From NCBI RefSeq assembly GCF_009295515.1, contig NZ_RQVV01000001.1, positions 1 through 35,407 of the forward strand: a stretch of DNA of 35,407 nucleotides, in the 5' to 3' direction. This DNA comes from Erwinia endophytica. GTDB lineage: Bacteria > Pseudomonadota > Gammaproteobacteria > Enterobacterales > Enterobacteriaceae. A program made the position numbers and the translations under genes. The notes below the pieces were generated by a model, which was given only the letters and a program-made list of their open reading frames with translations, did not search any database and had not been told where the DNA came from. Each line of letters begins with the position of its first letter. Position 1 is the first letter of the stretch. Positions 8,132-17,067 of this stretch are shown piece by piece.

Positions 8132-8557
8132 ATGAAATTACAGATGAGTGTGGCAGACAAGAAAGTCTGCGTAATTGAAGTGTGGGATGACAAGGTCCCC
8201 AATCTGTGTAAAGTACTGCGTGAAAAATTGCCGATGAAAAGCGTGCTGCAGCACGGCAAACTGATCGGCGATATGGTGTTTTTCACCATGCCGATCGTCG
8301 CGCCATGGGAGAATAAATACAAAACCGAAGAGGTCGGCAAACTGCGCCGTGAGCAGTACGGCCAGGTGACCGGCGCAGTATGCTATTACAGTCCGCGTCA
8401 GCAATTTTGTGTGGTCTACGGTGATGATACCGCTGACGAACCGCTGCCAATTTCATACATTGGCGAAGTAGTGGAAGGCACCCTGGAACTGCGCGTTACC
8501 GGGTTGGAAACCTGGTTTGATCAGGGGCGGGTGGTAGAACTGAGCATTATCGGCTAA
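8132..8557 (+). CDS. DUF3830-like (cyclophilin-fold) protein
   Basis: A 141-residue protein with a predominantly beta pattern. The segments MKLQMSVADKKVCVIEVWDD, SVLQHGKLIGDMVFFTMP, QVTGAVCYYSPRQQFCVVYGD and SYIGEVVEGTLELR resemble DUF3830, a cyclophilin-like fold also present in the N-terminal part of cucumopine synthase. It lies 15 bases after the helical gene with an AGGAGA ribosome site, so the two are co-expressed and may form one enzyme. In other bacteria DUF3830 genes often sit in amino-acid or amide catabolic operons. Function unproven; the family call is by eye. Confidence 0.7.
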   Translation: MKLQMSVADKKVCVIEVWDDKVPNLCKVLREKLPMKSVLQHGKLIGDMVFFTMPIVAPWENKYKTEEVGKLRREQYGQVTGAVCYYSPRQQFCVVYGDDTADEPLPISYIGEVVEGTLELRVTGLETWFDQGRVVELSIIG

Positions 8558-8562
8558 CGCCG

Positions 8563-8587
8563 ACAGGCCGGTAAGTGACCGGCCTGT
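8563..8587. terminator. Bidirectional hairpin terminator between convergent genes
   Basis: ACAGGCCGGT and ACCGGCCTGT form a perfect 10-bp stem with loop AAGTG, between the ends of the DUF3830-like gene and the MetX-like gene. The T tract is poor (TTAT), but the position and perfect stem support a shared terminator. Confidence 0.65.
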
Positions 8588-9591
8588 TATTCCAGTAAAT
8601 CCCGCATGGCTTGTTCAATCTGCGCGGTTTCGTCCACAAAGCGTCCCGGCGCGCCGGCACAGTGGCCAAAAGGAGAAATGATTGGCCTGAACTCGCCATG
8701 TCTGAGCTGTTCACATTCGATTTCCCCCTCTTCCAGGGTGAAATAACGGTCGGTATTGCACGGCATCACCATCGTCCGGGCAGTAATGGCCGCCAGTGCC
8801 GCGTTAAAATCACCACGATATGCCGGAAGTTCAGCAATGTTGGCCTGCTGCCAGCTAAAGAGCATGGCCAGCAGATCGTTGGCATCCCAGCGCTGATGAT
8901 CCCGCGCCCAGTCATCCAGCAACGCCTGTTGGCTGTCGAAGCCCAGTTTCCGCCACAACCGCTCACGGAAAAATTGTGCTGAATATGCCCAACCCGCATA
9001 ACAACGACCAAATGCATCCAGTCCCTGTAAAGGCGGCTGAGTATAGCGCCCATTCTGCCAGAGTGGGTCGGCCTGGAGCGCGGACTTCACCCCATCCAGA
9101 AATACCTGATTCAGTGGCCAGCAACGGGCGGAACCACAGACAGCCAGCAGATTTTGCACGCGATCCGGCCAGGCGGCGGCCCAGTGCCAGGCCTGCATCG
9201 CCCCCATTGACCAACCGCTGGCGAGCGCTATCTTTTCGACGCCCAACGTCTCAATCAGCAGCGAATACTGCGCATTAATATTATCGATCAACGTAACCGG
9301 CGGAAACCGGCTGCCGGGCTGTGTGAGCGAGTTACTGGGCGAAGTCGAAACACCATTACCGAACATGTTGATCAGCACAATATACCAACGGGCGGGATCG
9401 AGCGCTCGCCCTGGGCCAATCAAGGGATAATAACTCTGGTGCGTCCCCGTGTAGTAACTGAACAGTACCACGGCGTTGTCCCGTGCCCCGTTGAGTTGCC
9501 CAAAAGACTGCCAGCCGATCGTCGCCTGCTCCAGTACCCCGCCATACTGCAAACAGAGGTCGCCTGTTCGATGAAATCCCTGCGTGTTCAT
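8587..9591 (-). CDS. MetX-like alpha/beta hydrolase (homoserine O-acetyltransferase family)
   Basis: A 334-residue alpha/beta hydrolase with the layout of the homoserine acetyltransferase family: an N-terminal strand region (QSFGQLNGARDNAVVLFSYY), an oxyanion/loop segment (NMFGNGVSTSPSN), and the nucleophile elbow GWSMGAMQ with Ser128. The likely acid is Asp281 (CNTDRYF) and the histidine is His310 (SPFGHCAG). Many such proteins are acyltransferases or hydrolases unrelated to methionine synthesis. The location in the TetR/sigma-54 cluster suggests it acylates or hydrolyses a pathway intermediate. It is divergent from the TetR gene and shares the operator-containing region 9592-9680. An SD-like GGGAGCGGG lies before the ATG. 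Confidence 0.8.
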   Translation of the reverse strand: MNTQGFHRTGDLCLQYGGVLEQATIGWQSFGQLNGARDNAVVLFSYYTGTHQSYYPLIGPGRALDPARWYIVLINMFGNGVSTSPSNSLTQPGSRFPPVTLIDNINAQYSLLIETLGVEKIALASGWSMGAMQAWHWAAAWPDRVQNLLAVCGSARCWPLNQVFLDGVKSALQADPLWQNGRYTQPPLQGLDAFGRCYAGWAYSAQFFRERLWRKLGFDSQQALLDDWARDHQRWDANDLLAMLFSWQQANIAELPAYRGDFNAALAAITARTMVMPCNTDRYFTLEEGEIECEQLRHGEFRPIISPFGHCAGAPGRFVDETAQIEQAMRDLLE

Positions 9592-9611
9592 GCTGATCCC
9601 GCTCCCGAATA

Positions 9612-9639
9612 TGATATAATTAATTAATCAGTTAACTTA
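9612..9639 (+). promoter_or_regulatory. Extended -10 promoter and TetR operator, copy 3
   Basis: TGATATAAT (9612-9620) is an extended -10 element (TGnTATAAT) reading toward the TetR gene. A 16/20 match to the reference palindrome (9620-9639) begins at its last base. This lies between the divergent MetX-like and TetR genes, as expected for autoregulation. Confidence 0.55.
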
Positions 9640-9680
9640 ATCTTACGCGTACTCAACGCCGGCGTCATAAGGGTGACCAG

Positions 9681-10310
9681 ATGAAGGAAACGACAAATTC
9701 CCGCAGTGAGACCGGCAGGAAAGCCAAGAAATCCCAGAGCGAAGTGGCTGAACTGTTGCAGTCGTCTGCCTTCGAGCTGTTTGCGCATCAGAATTATTCC
9801 TCCGTCAGGATCAAAGATATCGCTACGGCAACCGGGTTGAATTCGGCCTTGATTTATTACTATTTCGGTTCCAAAGAAGACCTGTTCGTCAAGGTTATCG
9901 AAACCACGGTGGAGAACGCCTTCCGCAAGTTCGACAACGTTATCGGCAGCGAAAATAGTCCGAAAGATATTCTGTTCCTGTGGATCGAAATCCACATCCT
10001 GCAGTTTCATCTCCTGCAGAAACTGGCAAAAATCAGTCTCGATTACTCCAGTACCAATGGTCGGATCCCGTCTATTGATAAAGCGATCAAAAAGTTCTAC
10101 GAGAAAGAATCCGTGATCCTGAAGAACACCATCAAAGAAGGCATCGCCGCCGGACAGTTCCGCGAAGTAAACCCGGCGGATATGGCGATGCTTATCTCAA
10201 CCTTTCTTGACGGCGTACTGTTTCGCAACGTGATGTTCCCTACGTTCAAATACAAACATGCCATTCAGGTCATGCGCGAGTTTGTATTCGAGCAGCTTGA
10301 ACCACGCTAA
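9681..10310 (+). CDS. TetR/AcrR family transcriptional regulator
   Basis: A 209-residue repressor-type protein. The N-terminal helix-turn-helix is clear at about residues 43-63 (RIKDIATATGLNSALIYYYF followed by GSKEDLF), the signature of TetR regulators. The remaining helical domain (IEIHILQFHLLQKLAKIS ... LISTFLDGVLFRNVMFPTF) would bind the inducer and dimerise. It starts with a basic tail of about 18 residues. It is divergent from the MetX-like gene and embedded in the catabolic cluster. I infer that it binds the AT-rich palindrome present at five sites (7513, 7562, 9620, 17068, 21413) and controls the whole cluster, and that its ligand is a pathway compound. Confidence 0.9.
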   Translation: MKETTNSRSETGRKAKKSQSEVAELLQSSAFELFAHQNYSSVRIKDIATATGLNSALIYYYFGSKEDLFVKVIETTVENAFRKFDNVIGSENSPKDILFLWIEIHILQFHLLQKLAKISLDYSSTNGRIPSIDKAIKKFYEKESVILKNTIKEGIAAGQFREVNPADMAMLISTFLDGVLFRNVMFPTFKYKHAIQVMREFVFEQLEPR

Positions 10311-10386
10311 ACCCAACGACAAATCATTCGCTCTGAATAACGGCGCGCATGGTGTCTGCATGACTGACAACCTGTGCCTGTTCTAC

Positions 10387-10413
10387 GTAGCTCACTGACT
10401 GTCAGTCAGCTAC
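10387..10413. terminator. Hairpin between convergent TetR and reductase genes
   Basis: GTAGCTCACTGAC and GTCAGTCAGCTAC are near-perfect inverted repeats (12 of 13) around one base. It lies about 75 bases past the TetR stop. It has no T run, so it is either a weak bidirectional terminator or a protein-binding palindrome. Confidence 0.45.
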
Positions 10414-10545
10414 GCTCATTCTGACTAACCCGTCCACAGGCAGCGGACATGCAGCAGCACCTTAAGAGCCAGAGATGGCTCAGCCGTTTACAGACGGAGA
10501 CCGGGCGCCTGCGAACGATTGCGCTGGGGTGACCTCAAAAATCCA

Positions 10546-11463
10546 TTATTCCGGCGCATCAATCACCAGAACAGCTGACAATGCCCGCGAACAACAGGGC
10601 ATCACCCGTCGCTGCGCCGCTTTTTGCTCATCGGTCAGATAGCTATCGCGATGATCGGCCTCACCCGCGACCATATCCAGCGCACAACTGCCACATTGCC
10701 CGACACCACAGGAAATCGCCACATCATACCCTGCGGCAATCAGCGCCTCCGCCATCGTCTGCTGACCACTGACCCAAATCCTGCGCGAGTCATCCGCTAT
10801 CTCCAGCCAAAAACCCCGCTCCGACTCCCGCCATGCCAGTGAAAATGATTCGGCAAAAATCCGCTCATCAGCAACGCCCTGCACCGCCAACGCCTCCCGC
10901 GCCGCCGCCATAAAAGCACCGGAACCGCAGAGATATACCGCCGTTTGCGGCGTCAGTTCGCTAAACAGGCTGTCTTCAATCGAAGTGTGCGTCTGCACCC
11001 CCAAATGCGCCAGGGAACCAAACACATTTAACGTCTCGCTGCGCCCCACGTAGTGAAACGCGAACGGTCTGGCGCAAACTTCCGCCATCGCCAACAGTGG
11101 CGTAATCCCAATCCCTCCCGCCAACAGCAACAACGGACGATCGCCACTCGCCAACGGAAAATGATTCACTGGCCCACTGGCCGACAATACCGTGCCGGGA
11201 TGCGCATGTTCCTGCAACCACAATCCTCCCCCCCGGGAATGGCGAGTGACCAGTACCGCAATACAATAACGGTGCTGTTCCATCGGCGAATTATACAGCG
11301 AATATTGTCGTACCCATCCATTGCCCAGCTGTAGCGCGATATGCGCGCCAGCAGTAAACGGCGGTAACTCGCCGTCCTCCGCCGCCCGAAGCTCCAGCAG
11401 CAAAACACCGCCGTTCTGTACGCGCTGCGTCACCCGCAGCGCTAACGTCTGACTGTTACTCAT
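10546..11463 (-). CDS. PDR/VanB-type ferredoxin reductase (Rieske oxygenase partner)
   Basis: A 305-residue, three-domain reductase. A flavin-binding barrel carries RQYS (52-55), an NAD(P)H domain carries LLAGGIGITP (113-122), and a C-terminal plant-type [2Fe-2S] domain has Cys252, 257, 260 and 290 (CGVGQCGSC ... MPCC). This is the order of phthalate dioxygenase reductase and VanB, which pass electrons from NADH to a Rieske oxygenase. The start at 11463 lies one base after the GS-like stop; an upstream start would lie within that gene. It is the last gene of the ten-gene run and the obvious partner of the Rieske oxygenase three genes upstream. Confidence 0.92.
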   Translation of the reverse strand: MSNSQTLALRVTQRVQNGGVLLLELRAAEDGELPPFTAGAHIALQLGNGWVRQYSLYNSPMEQHRYCIAVLVTRHSRGGGLWLQEHAHPGTVLSASGPVNHFPLASGDRPLLLLAGGIGITPLLAMAEVCARPFAFHYVGRSETLNVFGSLAHLGVQTHTSIEDSLFSELTPQTAVYLCGSGAFMAAAREALAVQGVADERIFAESFSLAWRESERGFWLEIADDSRRIWVSGQQTMAEALIAAGYDVAISCGVGQCGSCALDMVAGEADHRDSYLTDEQKAAQRRVMPCCSRALSAVLVIDAPE

Positions 11464-11464
11464 C

Positions 11465-12832
11465 TCAAAAAATCGTACTGTAACGGTCAATTTCCCACTG
11501 ACTGACATGCAGATGATAGCTGTTCCATTCCTGCAGCTTGTATTTCACAAACTCATCTTTCAGCGCCTTGCCTAACGTCGCTTCAACAAAGGGATCGCTG
11601 TCGAAGGCTTGCACCGCCTCCAGCAGATTCTGCGGCAGGAAATCAATACCGCGCGCTTTGCGTTCCTCTTCACCAATCGCGTAGAGATTATCCTCATTGG
11701 GTTGACGCGGATCGATTTTCTCGCGGATGCCTTCCAGCCCGGCAGCCAGCGCCAGTGTTGCGGCCAGATATGGATTGACGGCACCGTCGGCGTTACGCGA
11801 TTCACAGCGTCCGCCGCCAGCCGGTACGCGAACCGCATTGGTCCGGTTGTTGGAGCCCCAGGAATTGAATACCGGCGCCCAACTGAAGTAACTCATCGCC
11901 CCCTGACGCACCAGACGTTTATAGCTGTTTACCGTTGGCGCGAAAGCGGCGCATAAGGCGCGACCATGTTTAAGCAGACCGCCGATAAAGTGATAACCGG
12001 TTTCGCTCAGTCCCAGCCCCCACGGATCGTCCTGGCTACCCGGCTGATGCCTGAACAGGTTGGCACCGCTCTGCAAATCGTACAGCGACATGTTGAAATG
12101 CGCACCGGTGCCAGTCTTATCCGCAAACGGTTTCGGCATGGTCGTGGCCACCAGCCCCAGCTCTTTGGCATAGTGTTTGGCCATGAAGCGGAAGAAAATA
12201 AAACGATCACAAGAGGTCAGCGCATCAGCATAATTAAAATCAAACTCGTACTGCGAGTTGCCATCTTCATGATCGAGGGAATAAAGATCCCAGCCCAGTG
12301 CGTTAATTGTGCTGGAAACCTTATCAAGCCACGCGAACTGATCAACAAACCCCTGCAGGTCGTAGCACGGTTTAACCAGTTTGTTGTCTTTCTCCGGCAC
12401 GGTCAGCGAGCCGTCAGCTTCCCGCTTCAACAGATAGATTTCACATTCAATCCCCAGATTGAAACCAAACCCCATCTCGTTAGCCTGCTGCAAAACATTT
12501 TGCAGCGCTACGCGAGTACTGAGATCATAAGGTTTGCCCTGAAAATGGTTATCCGCCGGCATCCAGGCGATTTTCGGCTCCCACGGCAACTGGATGATAT
12601 GATCGAGATCCGGAACCGAGGTCAGCTCATCCTCGTTGGGTAACTGACCCAGACCATCCAGAGCGTAGCCGGTATAACGTTCCGATCCGGTCGCCATCTG
12701 GCTGAGATGTTCAATCGGCACCACTTTGCCCTTCGGTACACCGTGAATATCCACCCACGCGCCAATGCAATATTCCACGCCCTTCTGCTTCAGTGACTGT
12801 TTAATTTCTGCAATCTGTCCAGCTGTTTTCAT
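11465..12832 (-). CDS. Glutamine-synthetase-like gamma-glutamyl ligase (type III/GlnT-like)
   Basis: A 455-residue protein of the glutamine synthetase superfamily. It has the N-terminal beta-grasp region ([15 protein letters not shown]), metal-binding glutamates (GIECEIYLL, Glu129 and Glu131; Glu189 in DHEDG), [10 protein letters not shown] with His245, and the substrate region [18 protein letters not shown] followed by [17 protein letters not shown]. It resembles the type III/GlnT-like and gamma-glutamylmethylamide synthetase branch more than the housekeeping GlnA. Such proteins attach glutamate to an amine, as in aniline or methylamine use. In this cluster the substrate amine may come from, or be, the imported compound. 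Gaps of 9 bases upstream and 1 downstream imply one operon. Confidence 0.88.
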   Translation of the reverse strand: MKTAGQIAEIKQSLKQKGVEYCIGAWVDIHGVPKGKVVPIEHLSQMATGSERYTGYALDGLGQLPNEDELTSVPDLDHIIQLPWEPKIAWMPADNHFQGKPYDLSTRVALQNVLQQANEMGFGFNLGIECEIYLLKREADGSLTVPEKDNKLVKPCYDLQGFVDQFAWLDKVSSTINALGWDLYSLDHEDGNSQYEFDFNYADALTSCDRFIFFRFMAKHYAKELGLVATTMPKPFADKTGTGAHFNMSLYDLQSGANLFRHQPGSQDDPWGLGLSETGYHFIGGLLKHGRALCAAFAPTVNSYKRLVRQGAMSYFSWAPVFNSWGSNNRTNAVRVPAGGGRCESRNADGAVNPYLAATLALAAGLEGIREKIDPRQPNEDNLYAIGEEERKARGIDFLPQNLLEAVQAFDSDPFVEATLGKALKDEFVKYKLQEWNSYHLHVSQWEIDRYSTIF

Positions 12833-12841
12833 TATTCTGCC

Positions 12842-13828
12842 TCAGTTATGTTCGACGATCGGGTGCGGGACATACGGCGCTTCTAACTGGCCGATCTCCT
12901 CCGCAGTAAGGGTCAGTTCACTGGCGGCGACCGCCTCTTCGAGATGGAGGAATTTAGTCGCGCCAATCACCGGCGCGGCCACGGCCTGGCGGGTAAACAA
13001 CCAGGCCAGCGCGATCTGCGCTTGCGACACGCCGCGTGCCCTGGCAACAGCCGTCACCGCCTGGATAACCCGGCGGTCAGCTTCATCCGTCGCTTTATAG
13101 AGGAAATCGGCATAGGCGTCTTTCCCACCACGGGCGCTGCTCTGCTGCTGTTCAAGCGGACGGGTCAAACGCCCCCGTGCCAGCGGGCTCCACGGCGTGA
13201 CCCCGACGCCTTCGCTGGCGCACAACGCCAGCATTTCGCGCTCTTCCTCGCGGTACAGCAGATTAAGGTGGTTCTGCATGGCGATAAAACGCGCCCAACC
13301 GTGGTATTTCTGCACCTGCAACGCTTTACTGAACTGCCAGGCATACATCGACGAGGCGCCGAGATAACGCACCTTGCCCGCTTTCACCAGGTCGTGCAGC
13401 GCTTCCAGCGTCTCTTCCAACGGCGTCTCGTAATCCCAGCGGTGAATCTGATACAGATCGATATAATCAGTACCAAGGCGCCGCAGGCTATGGTCGCATT
13501 CGGCAAAAATCGCCTTACGTGATAGCCCCTTGCTATTCGCTCCCTGACGCATTGGGTTATATACCTTGCTGGTTATCACCACGTCATCCCGATTGGCAAA
13601 ATCCCGCAGCGCCCGCCCCAGGACTTCTTCACTGGCGCCTTTGGCGTAGATGTTCGCGGTATCGAAGAAATTAATCCCCAACTCCAGCGCTTTTTTGATA
13701 AATGTACGGCTCTGTTCTTCGTCGAAGGTCCAGCTGTAACCGCTGGCCGCAGGCGGCGCATAGGTCACGCAGCCCAGGCAAAGGGCAGAGACTTCCAGAC
13801 CGGAATGGCCCAGCTTAAGCGTTCTCAT
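12842..13828 (-). CDS. Aldo/keto reductase
   Basis: A 328-residue NADPH-dependent AKR of the Tas/YajO-like group. The catalytic tetrad is visible: Asp56 and Tyr61 in FFDTANIYAKG, Lys88 in VITSKVYNP, His129 in YQIHRWD. The C-terminal cofactor region VAAPVIGATKFLHLEEA is typical. It would reduce a carbonyl intermediate, or oxidise an alcohol, in the pathway. The ATG at 13828 lies nine bases after the Rieske stop. Confidence 0.9.
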   Translation of the reverse strand: MRTLKLGHSGLEVSALCLGCVTYAPPAASGYSWTFDEEQSRTFIKKALELGINFFDTANIYAKGASEEVLGRALRDFANRDDVVITSKVYNPMRQGANSKGLSRKAIFAECDHSLRRLGTDYIDLYQIHRWDYETPLEETLEALHDLVKAGKVRYLGASSMYAWQFSKALQVQKYHGWARFIAMQNHLNLLYREEEREMLALCASEGVGVTPWSPLARGRLTRPLEQQQSSARGGKDAYADFLYKATDEADRRVIQAVTAVARARGVSQAQIALAWLFTRQAVAAPVIGATKFLHLEEAVAASELTLTAEEIGQLEAPYVPHPIVEHN

Positions 13829-13837
13829 ATTGAGTCC

Positions 13838-15013
13838 TTATACCGCCAGTTTACGTTTCAGATAATTGGCAAAGTGCCAGACAGAGGTTTCCAGATGGCT
13901 CAGTCGTCCTGGTCTGGCTAGCTGTGAACGGCTGCCGCGCTGCTGCGCGGCGTTGATTTCCAGATCTTCCGCGACGATGGTCAACACGCCATTGCGCATC
14001 TGTTCCACCGTAGCCGGGAAATCCTCTCGCGCGGCAGATTCTTTTGAAACCAGTACCACACGGTGCCACTTAGACATGGATTTGTTCAGCGGCAGGATCA
14101 CGTTAATGGTCACCCGATCAGGGTTCAGCGACATCAGGCAAGTTGGATAGAGCAGATAGAGATCACTGCGGCGCAGATCGTCCTCTTCCAACCCGTCAAA
14201 GGGCACCAACCCTGCGGTGAGAATTTCGCTCAGTTCTCCCCTTTTGCGTAACGGCTGATGACAGACGGTCCAGCCCGGCGTATCCTCGCCAATCCAGGTC
14301 AGACGCCCCGGAAAGCTGTCCTCCAGCGTGGTACGGTGTACACCCGCGTGGTGATAACATTCGATAAAGGTCTCCACCGCCATCTTCCAGTTAAAGGGAC
14401 AGTCGTAGTCGAGGGTGAAGGCACACTGCAACGTCGCCAGATGATACTTATTCAGTACGGGCAACAGTTCGCTAAAGCGCTCGCTGAGTGACTCGACAGT
14501 GGCGGAGAAGGTGACGAAAATCATCCCGGCGATGATCTCATGGCGAATCTGCGGCAACTGGCAGTCCTGGCGAACAAAACCCTCGGCCTGTTGCATAGAT
14601 GGCGCGCCGGTCAGCCGGCCTTCAGTGTCATAACTCCAGTTGTGGAACGGGCAGACAAACACGGATGCATTGCCGCTGCCGCTGACGATCGGCACCCAGC
14701 GATGCAGGCAAACATTGGACATCACGCGGACACCTTCGCCCTTGCGAACAATCAGCAACGGCTCGCCCACCACATCGAGCGTGAAGTAGTCGTTTTCATT
14801 CGGCAACTGCCCCAAATGACCGACAAACAGCCAGTCTTCACGCAGCACCTTCTGTTCTTCAAGACGATAAAAATCATCGCTGTTATAAGCATCCGCTGGC
14901 AGCGTCTCGGCCCGCCCCGCATTGTCGCTTTGCTGAGCCAGGATACGATGGGCGATCGCCTCACCATCATCAAAACGGCAGGCAATTTTCTGTTCATTGT
15001 GCATAACATTCAT
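13838..15013 (-). CDS. Rieske non-haem iron oxygenase, alpha subunit (GbcA/CntA-like)
   Basis: A 391-residue oxygenase. The Rieske [2Fe-2S] ligands are Cys102-x-His104 (CLHRW) and Cys121-x2-His124 (CPFHNW). The mononuclear iron site is His221 and His226 in ECYHHAGVH plus Asp351 (AEDLEI). Glu218 stands where most ring-hydroxylating oxygenases have the electron-bridging Asp. A glutamate there is known for carnitine oxygenase CntA/YeaW and is common in relatives acting on quaternary amines, so N-dealkylation or C-N bond cleavage is a fair guess. The start at 15013 or 15004 (which has GAGG nine bases upstream) is uncertain. It follows the LLM gene stop at once, and the reductase is encoded three genes downstream. 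Confidence 0.92.
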   Translation of the reverse strand: MNVMHNEQKIACRFDDGEAIAHRILAQQSDNAGRAETLPADAYNSDDFYRLEEQKVLREDWLFVGHLGQLPNENDYFTLDVVGEPLLIVRKGEGVRVMSNVCLHRWVPIVSGSGNASVFVCPFHNWSYDTEGRLTGAPSMQQAEGFVRQDCQLPQIRHEIIAGMIFVTFSATVESLSERFSELLPVLNKYHLATLQCAFTLDYDCPFNWKMAVETFIECYHHAGVHRTTLEDSFPGRLTWIGEDTPGWTVCHQPLRKRGELSEILTAGLVPFDGLEEDDLRRSDLYLLYPTCLMSLNPDRVTINVILPLNKSMSKWHRVVLVSKESAAREDFPATVEQMRNGVLTIVAEDLEINAAQQRGSRSQLARPGRLSHLETSVWHFANYLKRKLAV

Positions 15014-15015
15014 CC

Positions 15016-16089
15016 TCAACGGGCCATGGCTGGCGTGAGATCAACGGTGATTTTACCCAGTTCGGCTTCCAGCAACGGGACAACCCGCTCGCCAAACAGC
15101 TCAAGAGAGCGGCGCGCCTGCGCCAGTGGCATATCACCAAACTGGAAAAAGCAGTTGTAGTGACTCGGCTTGATTGCGCGGACTTCACTAATAATCCGTT
15201 CAGCCACGGTCTCGGGGTCGCCAAACATCAGGTTGTCGCAGACCTGGTCGAGAGAAGGCTCTCCGGCAAAAGGCGGTGCCGCAATAAACGCCTCGTCGGT
15301 GACCTCAGTATTCCCCTGCAACGCGGCAATCATTCTGGCGACAAACATCGCCCGCCCCGCCGCTTCACGCGCGGCACTCCGGCTGTCGGTGACGTGAATA
15401 TATTGCTGCACCGCTACCGGCATATCGCCATCCAGCCCGGCCTCATACCAGCTCTCGCGGGCATCACTGACCATTTGCCGTAATTTGTGCGTCCCGCGAT
15501 AACCGGCGGTCATAAACGGTGTGGCCTGCCAGGGGGAGAACGCTTTCAGTACGGCCGGATTCGTCGAGGTGATGTACAGCGGCGGCAACGGCTGCTGTAG
15601 CGTGTTTAACAGGAAATGGGTCTGCAACGGCGCGCCGTGACGATCAACCGAGACGGTTTCCCCACGGGTTAACGCATCGCTGACCAACTGCCAGTGCGTC
15701 AGCAGTTGTTCTGTACGCGCTTCCACATCCAGCCCGTAGCGATCAAACTCCCAGGCCTGATAGCCACTGCCTATCCCCAACACCAGCCGTCCTTCAGTCA
15801 GGCGATCAGCCAGCGCTATCTCCTGCGCGACTCGCATCGGATGGTATAGCGGCAACACCATTACCGCGGTACCCAGTCTGATCCGGCGGGTATATCCCGC
15901 CATATGCGCCGCCATCATCAGTGGTGAAACACTGATCGAATAGTTAGTGAAATGGTGTTCAGCAAACCAGGCGGTATCGAAACCGATCGCCTCAGCCAAC
16001 TGAATCATCTGTCGCGTATCGTGGATAACGCCCTGTAGCCCGCCCGCGTTATCTTTGAAAGACATTAAGTTAAATAACCCCAGCCTCAT
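15016..16089 (-). CDS. LLM-class flavin-dependent monooxygenase
   Basis: A 357-residue luciferase-like monooxygenase. The start MRLGLFNLMSF, the segment FDTAWFAEHHFTNYSISVSP, and AVMVLPLYHPMRVAQEIALA followed by LVLGIGSGYQAWEFDRYGL are the usual TIM-barrel landmarks. These enzymes use FMNH2 and oxygen from a separate flavin reductase to oxygenate small molecules, often cleaving C-N or C-S bonds or acting on imines or amides. None of the neighbours is an obvious flavin reductase. The specific substrate is unknown. Confidence 0.88.
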   Translation of the reverse strand: MRLGLFNLMSFKDNAGGLQGVIHDTRQMIQLAEAIGFDTAWFAEHHFTNYSISVSPLMMAAHMAGYTRRIRLGTAVMVLPLYHPMRVAQEIALADRLTEGRLVLGIGSGYQAWEFDRYGLDVEARTEQLLTHWQLVSDALTRGETVSVDRHGAPLQTHFLLNTLQQPLPPLYITSTNPAVLKAFSPWQATPFMTAGYRGTHKLRQMVSDARESWYEAGLDGDMPVAVQQYIHVTDSRSAAREAAGRAMFVARMIAALQGNTEVTDEAFIAAPPFAGEPSLDQVCDNLMFGDPETVAERIISEVRAIKPSHYNCFFQFGDMPLAQARRSLELFGERVVPLLEAELGKITVDLTPAMAR

Positions 16090-16125
16090 GTTCTTCCCCG
16101 GTTAAAAAGCAGTTGAAAGGGTGCG

Positions 16126-17019
16126 TTACCGCCCCCGACCTTTGCTGTAGTGTTTTTCTATGCGGGTCTGTACCGCGCTGAGCAGCGTGGTGGCGACCAG
16201 ATACCAGATGCAGGTAACAATCAATAAAGGAATGTTTTCATAGGTTCTTGAATAAATGGCCTGGGCGGAATAAAGCAGATCAGACAGGGAGATAACACTC
16301 ACCAGCGAGGTGGTTTTCAGCATCCCGATCACCTGATTTCCGGTTGGCGGAATAATAAATGGCACCGCCTGCGGCAAGGTGACGCGTTTCAGATACTGCC
16401 CTTTGCGCATCCCTAATGCGCGCGCCGCCTCCTGTTGCCCCTCGTCCACCGAGGCGATCCCGGCACGAATAATTTCCGCCATGTAAGCTGACTCATTCAG
16501 TCCGAGGCCAAGGATCGCCGCAGTCCACGGGGTGATCAGATCATTCATACTGCCGTGCCACAGCGAAAATACACCGGGAATAGCAATGTTTACCGTGGGA
16601 TAAAGCGCGGCCAGGTTGTACCAGAAAATCAGTTGAACCAGCACTGGCGTGCCGCGGAAAAACCAAATCCAGCTACGGCTGAAACCGGCTAATAGCGGGT
16701 TGGAAGACAGTCGCATCACCGCCAGCAACACCCCTAATACAATCGCCAGCAGCATGATCACCAATGTCAGCCAACTGGTCGTCAGCAGTCCACTCAGGAT
16801 CGTTGGCGAAAATAAGTATTTGCCCACTGTCGCCCAGCCAAAGTTCTCATTGGTTATCATCGAATCAGCCACCAATGCGATCAACGCGGCGATCACCAGC
16901 GCGGACAACCACCGGCCGTAGTACCGTGACGGCACCACTTTTACCTCATCATAGGGCCACGGATTGTCTTTGGTGGCTTTCAATCTGCTGTCGTGCAGCG
17001 CCTGCTGGTTATCGGTCAT
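16126..17019 (-). CDS. Polar amino-acid-type ABC transporter permease
   Basis: A 297-residue HisM/GlnP-family inner-membrane permease with five to six hydrophobic helices and a soluble N-terminal tail (about 35 residues). The EAA loop that contacts the ATPase is clear: EAARALGMRKGQYLKRVTL followed by PQAVPFIIPP. The ATG at 17019 has AAGAGA upstream and is preferred over the ATG at 17043, which has no ribosome site. Only one permease gene is present, so a homodimer is likely. An 87-111 base gap holding the perfect palindrome separates it from the ATPase gene. Confidence 0.9.
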   Translation of the reverse strand: MTDNQQALHDSRLKATKDNPWPYDEVKVVPSRYYGRWLSALVIAALIALVADSMITNENFGWATVGKYLFSPTILSGLLTTSWLTLVIMLLAIVLGVLLAVMRLSSNPLLAGFSRSWIWFFRGTPVLVQLIFWYNLAALYPTVNIAIPGVFSLWHGSMNDLITPWTAAILGLGLNESAYMAEIIRAGIASVDEGQQEAARALGMRKGQYLKRVTLPQAVPFIIPPTGNQVIGMLKTTSLVSVISLSDLLYSAQAIYSRTYENIPLLIVTCIWYLVATTLLSAVQTRIEKHYSKGRGR

Positions 17020-17067
17020 CGCTATTCTCTTTTCGTTACGCATGGTAAATCCGTACTGAAATTCGAA

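Noticed and set aside
12944-13522. Long plus-strand open frame opposite the aldo/keto reductase
   Set aside because: Antisense shadow of a gene with clear catalytic motifs; similar shadows lie opposite other genes of the GC-rich operon.
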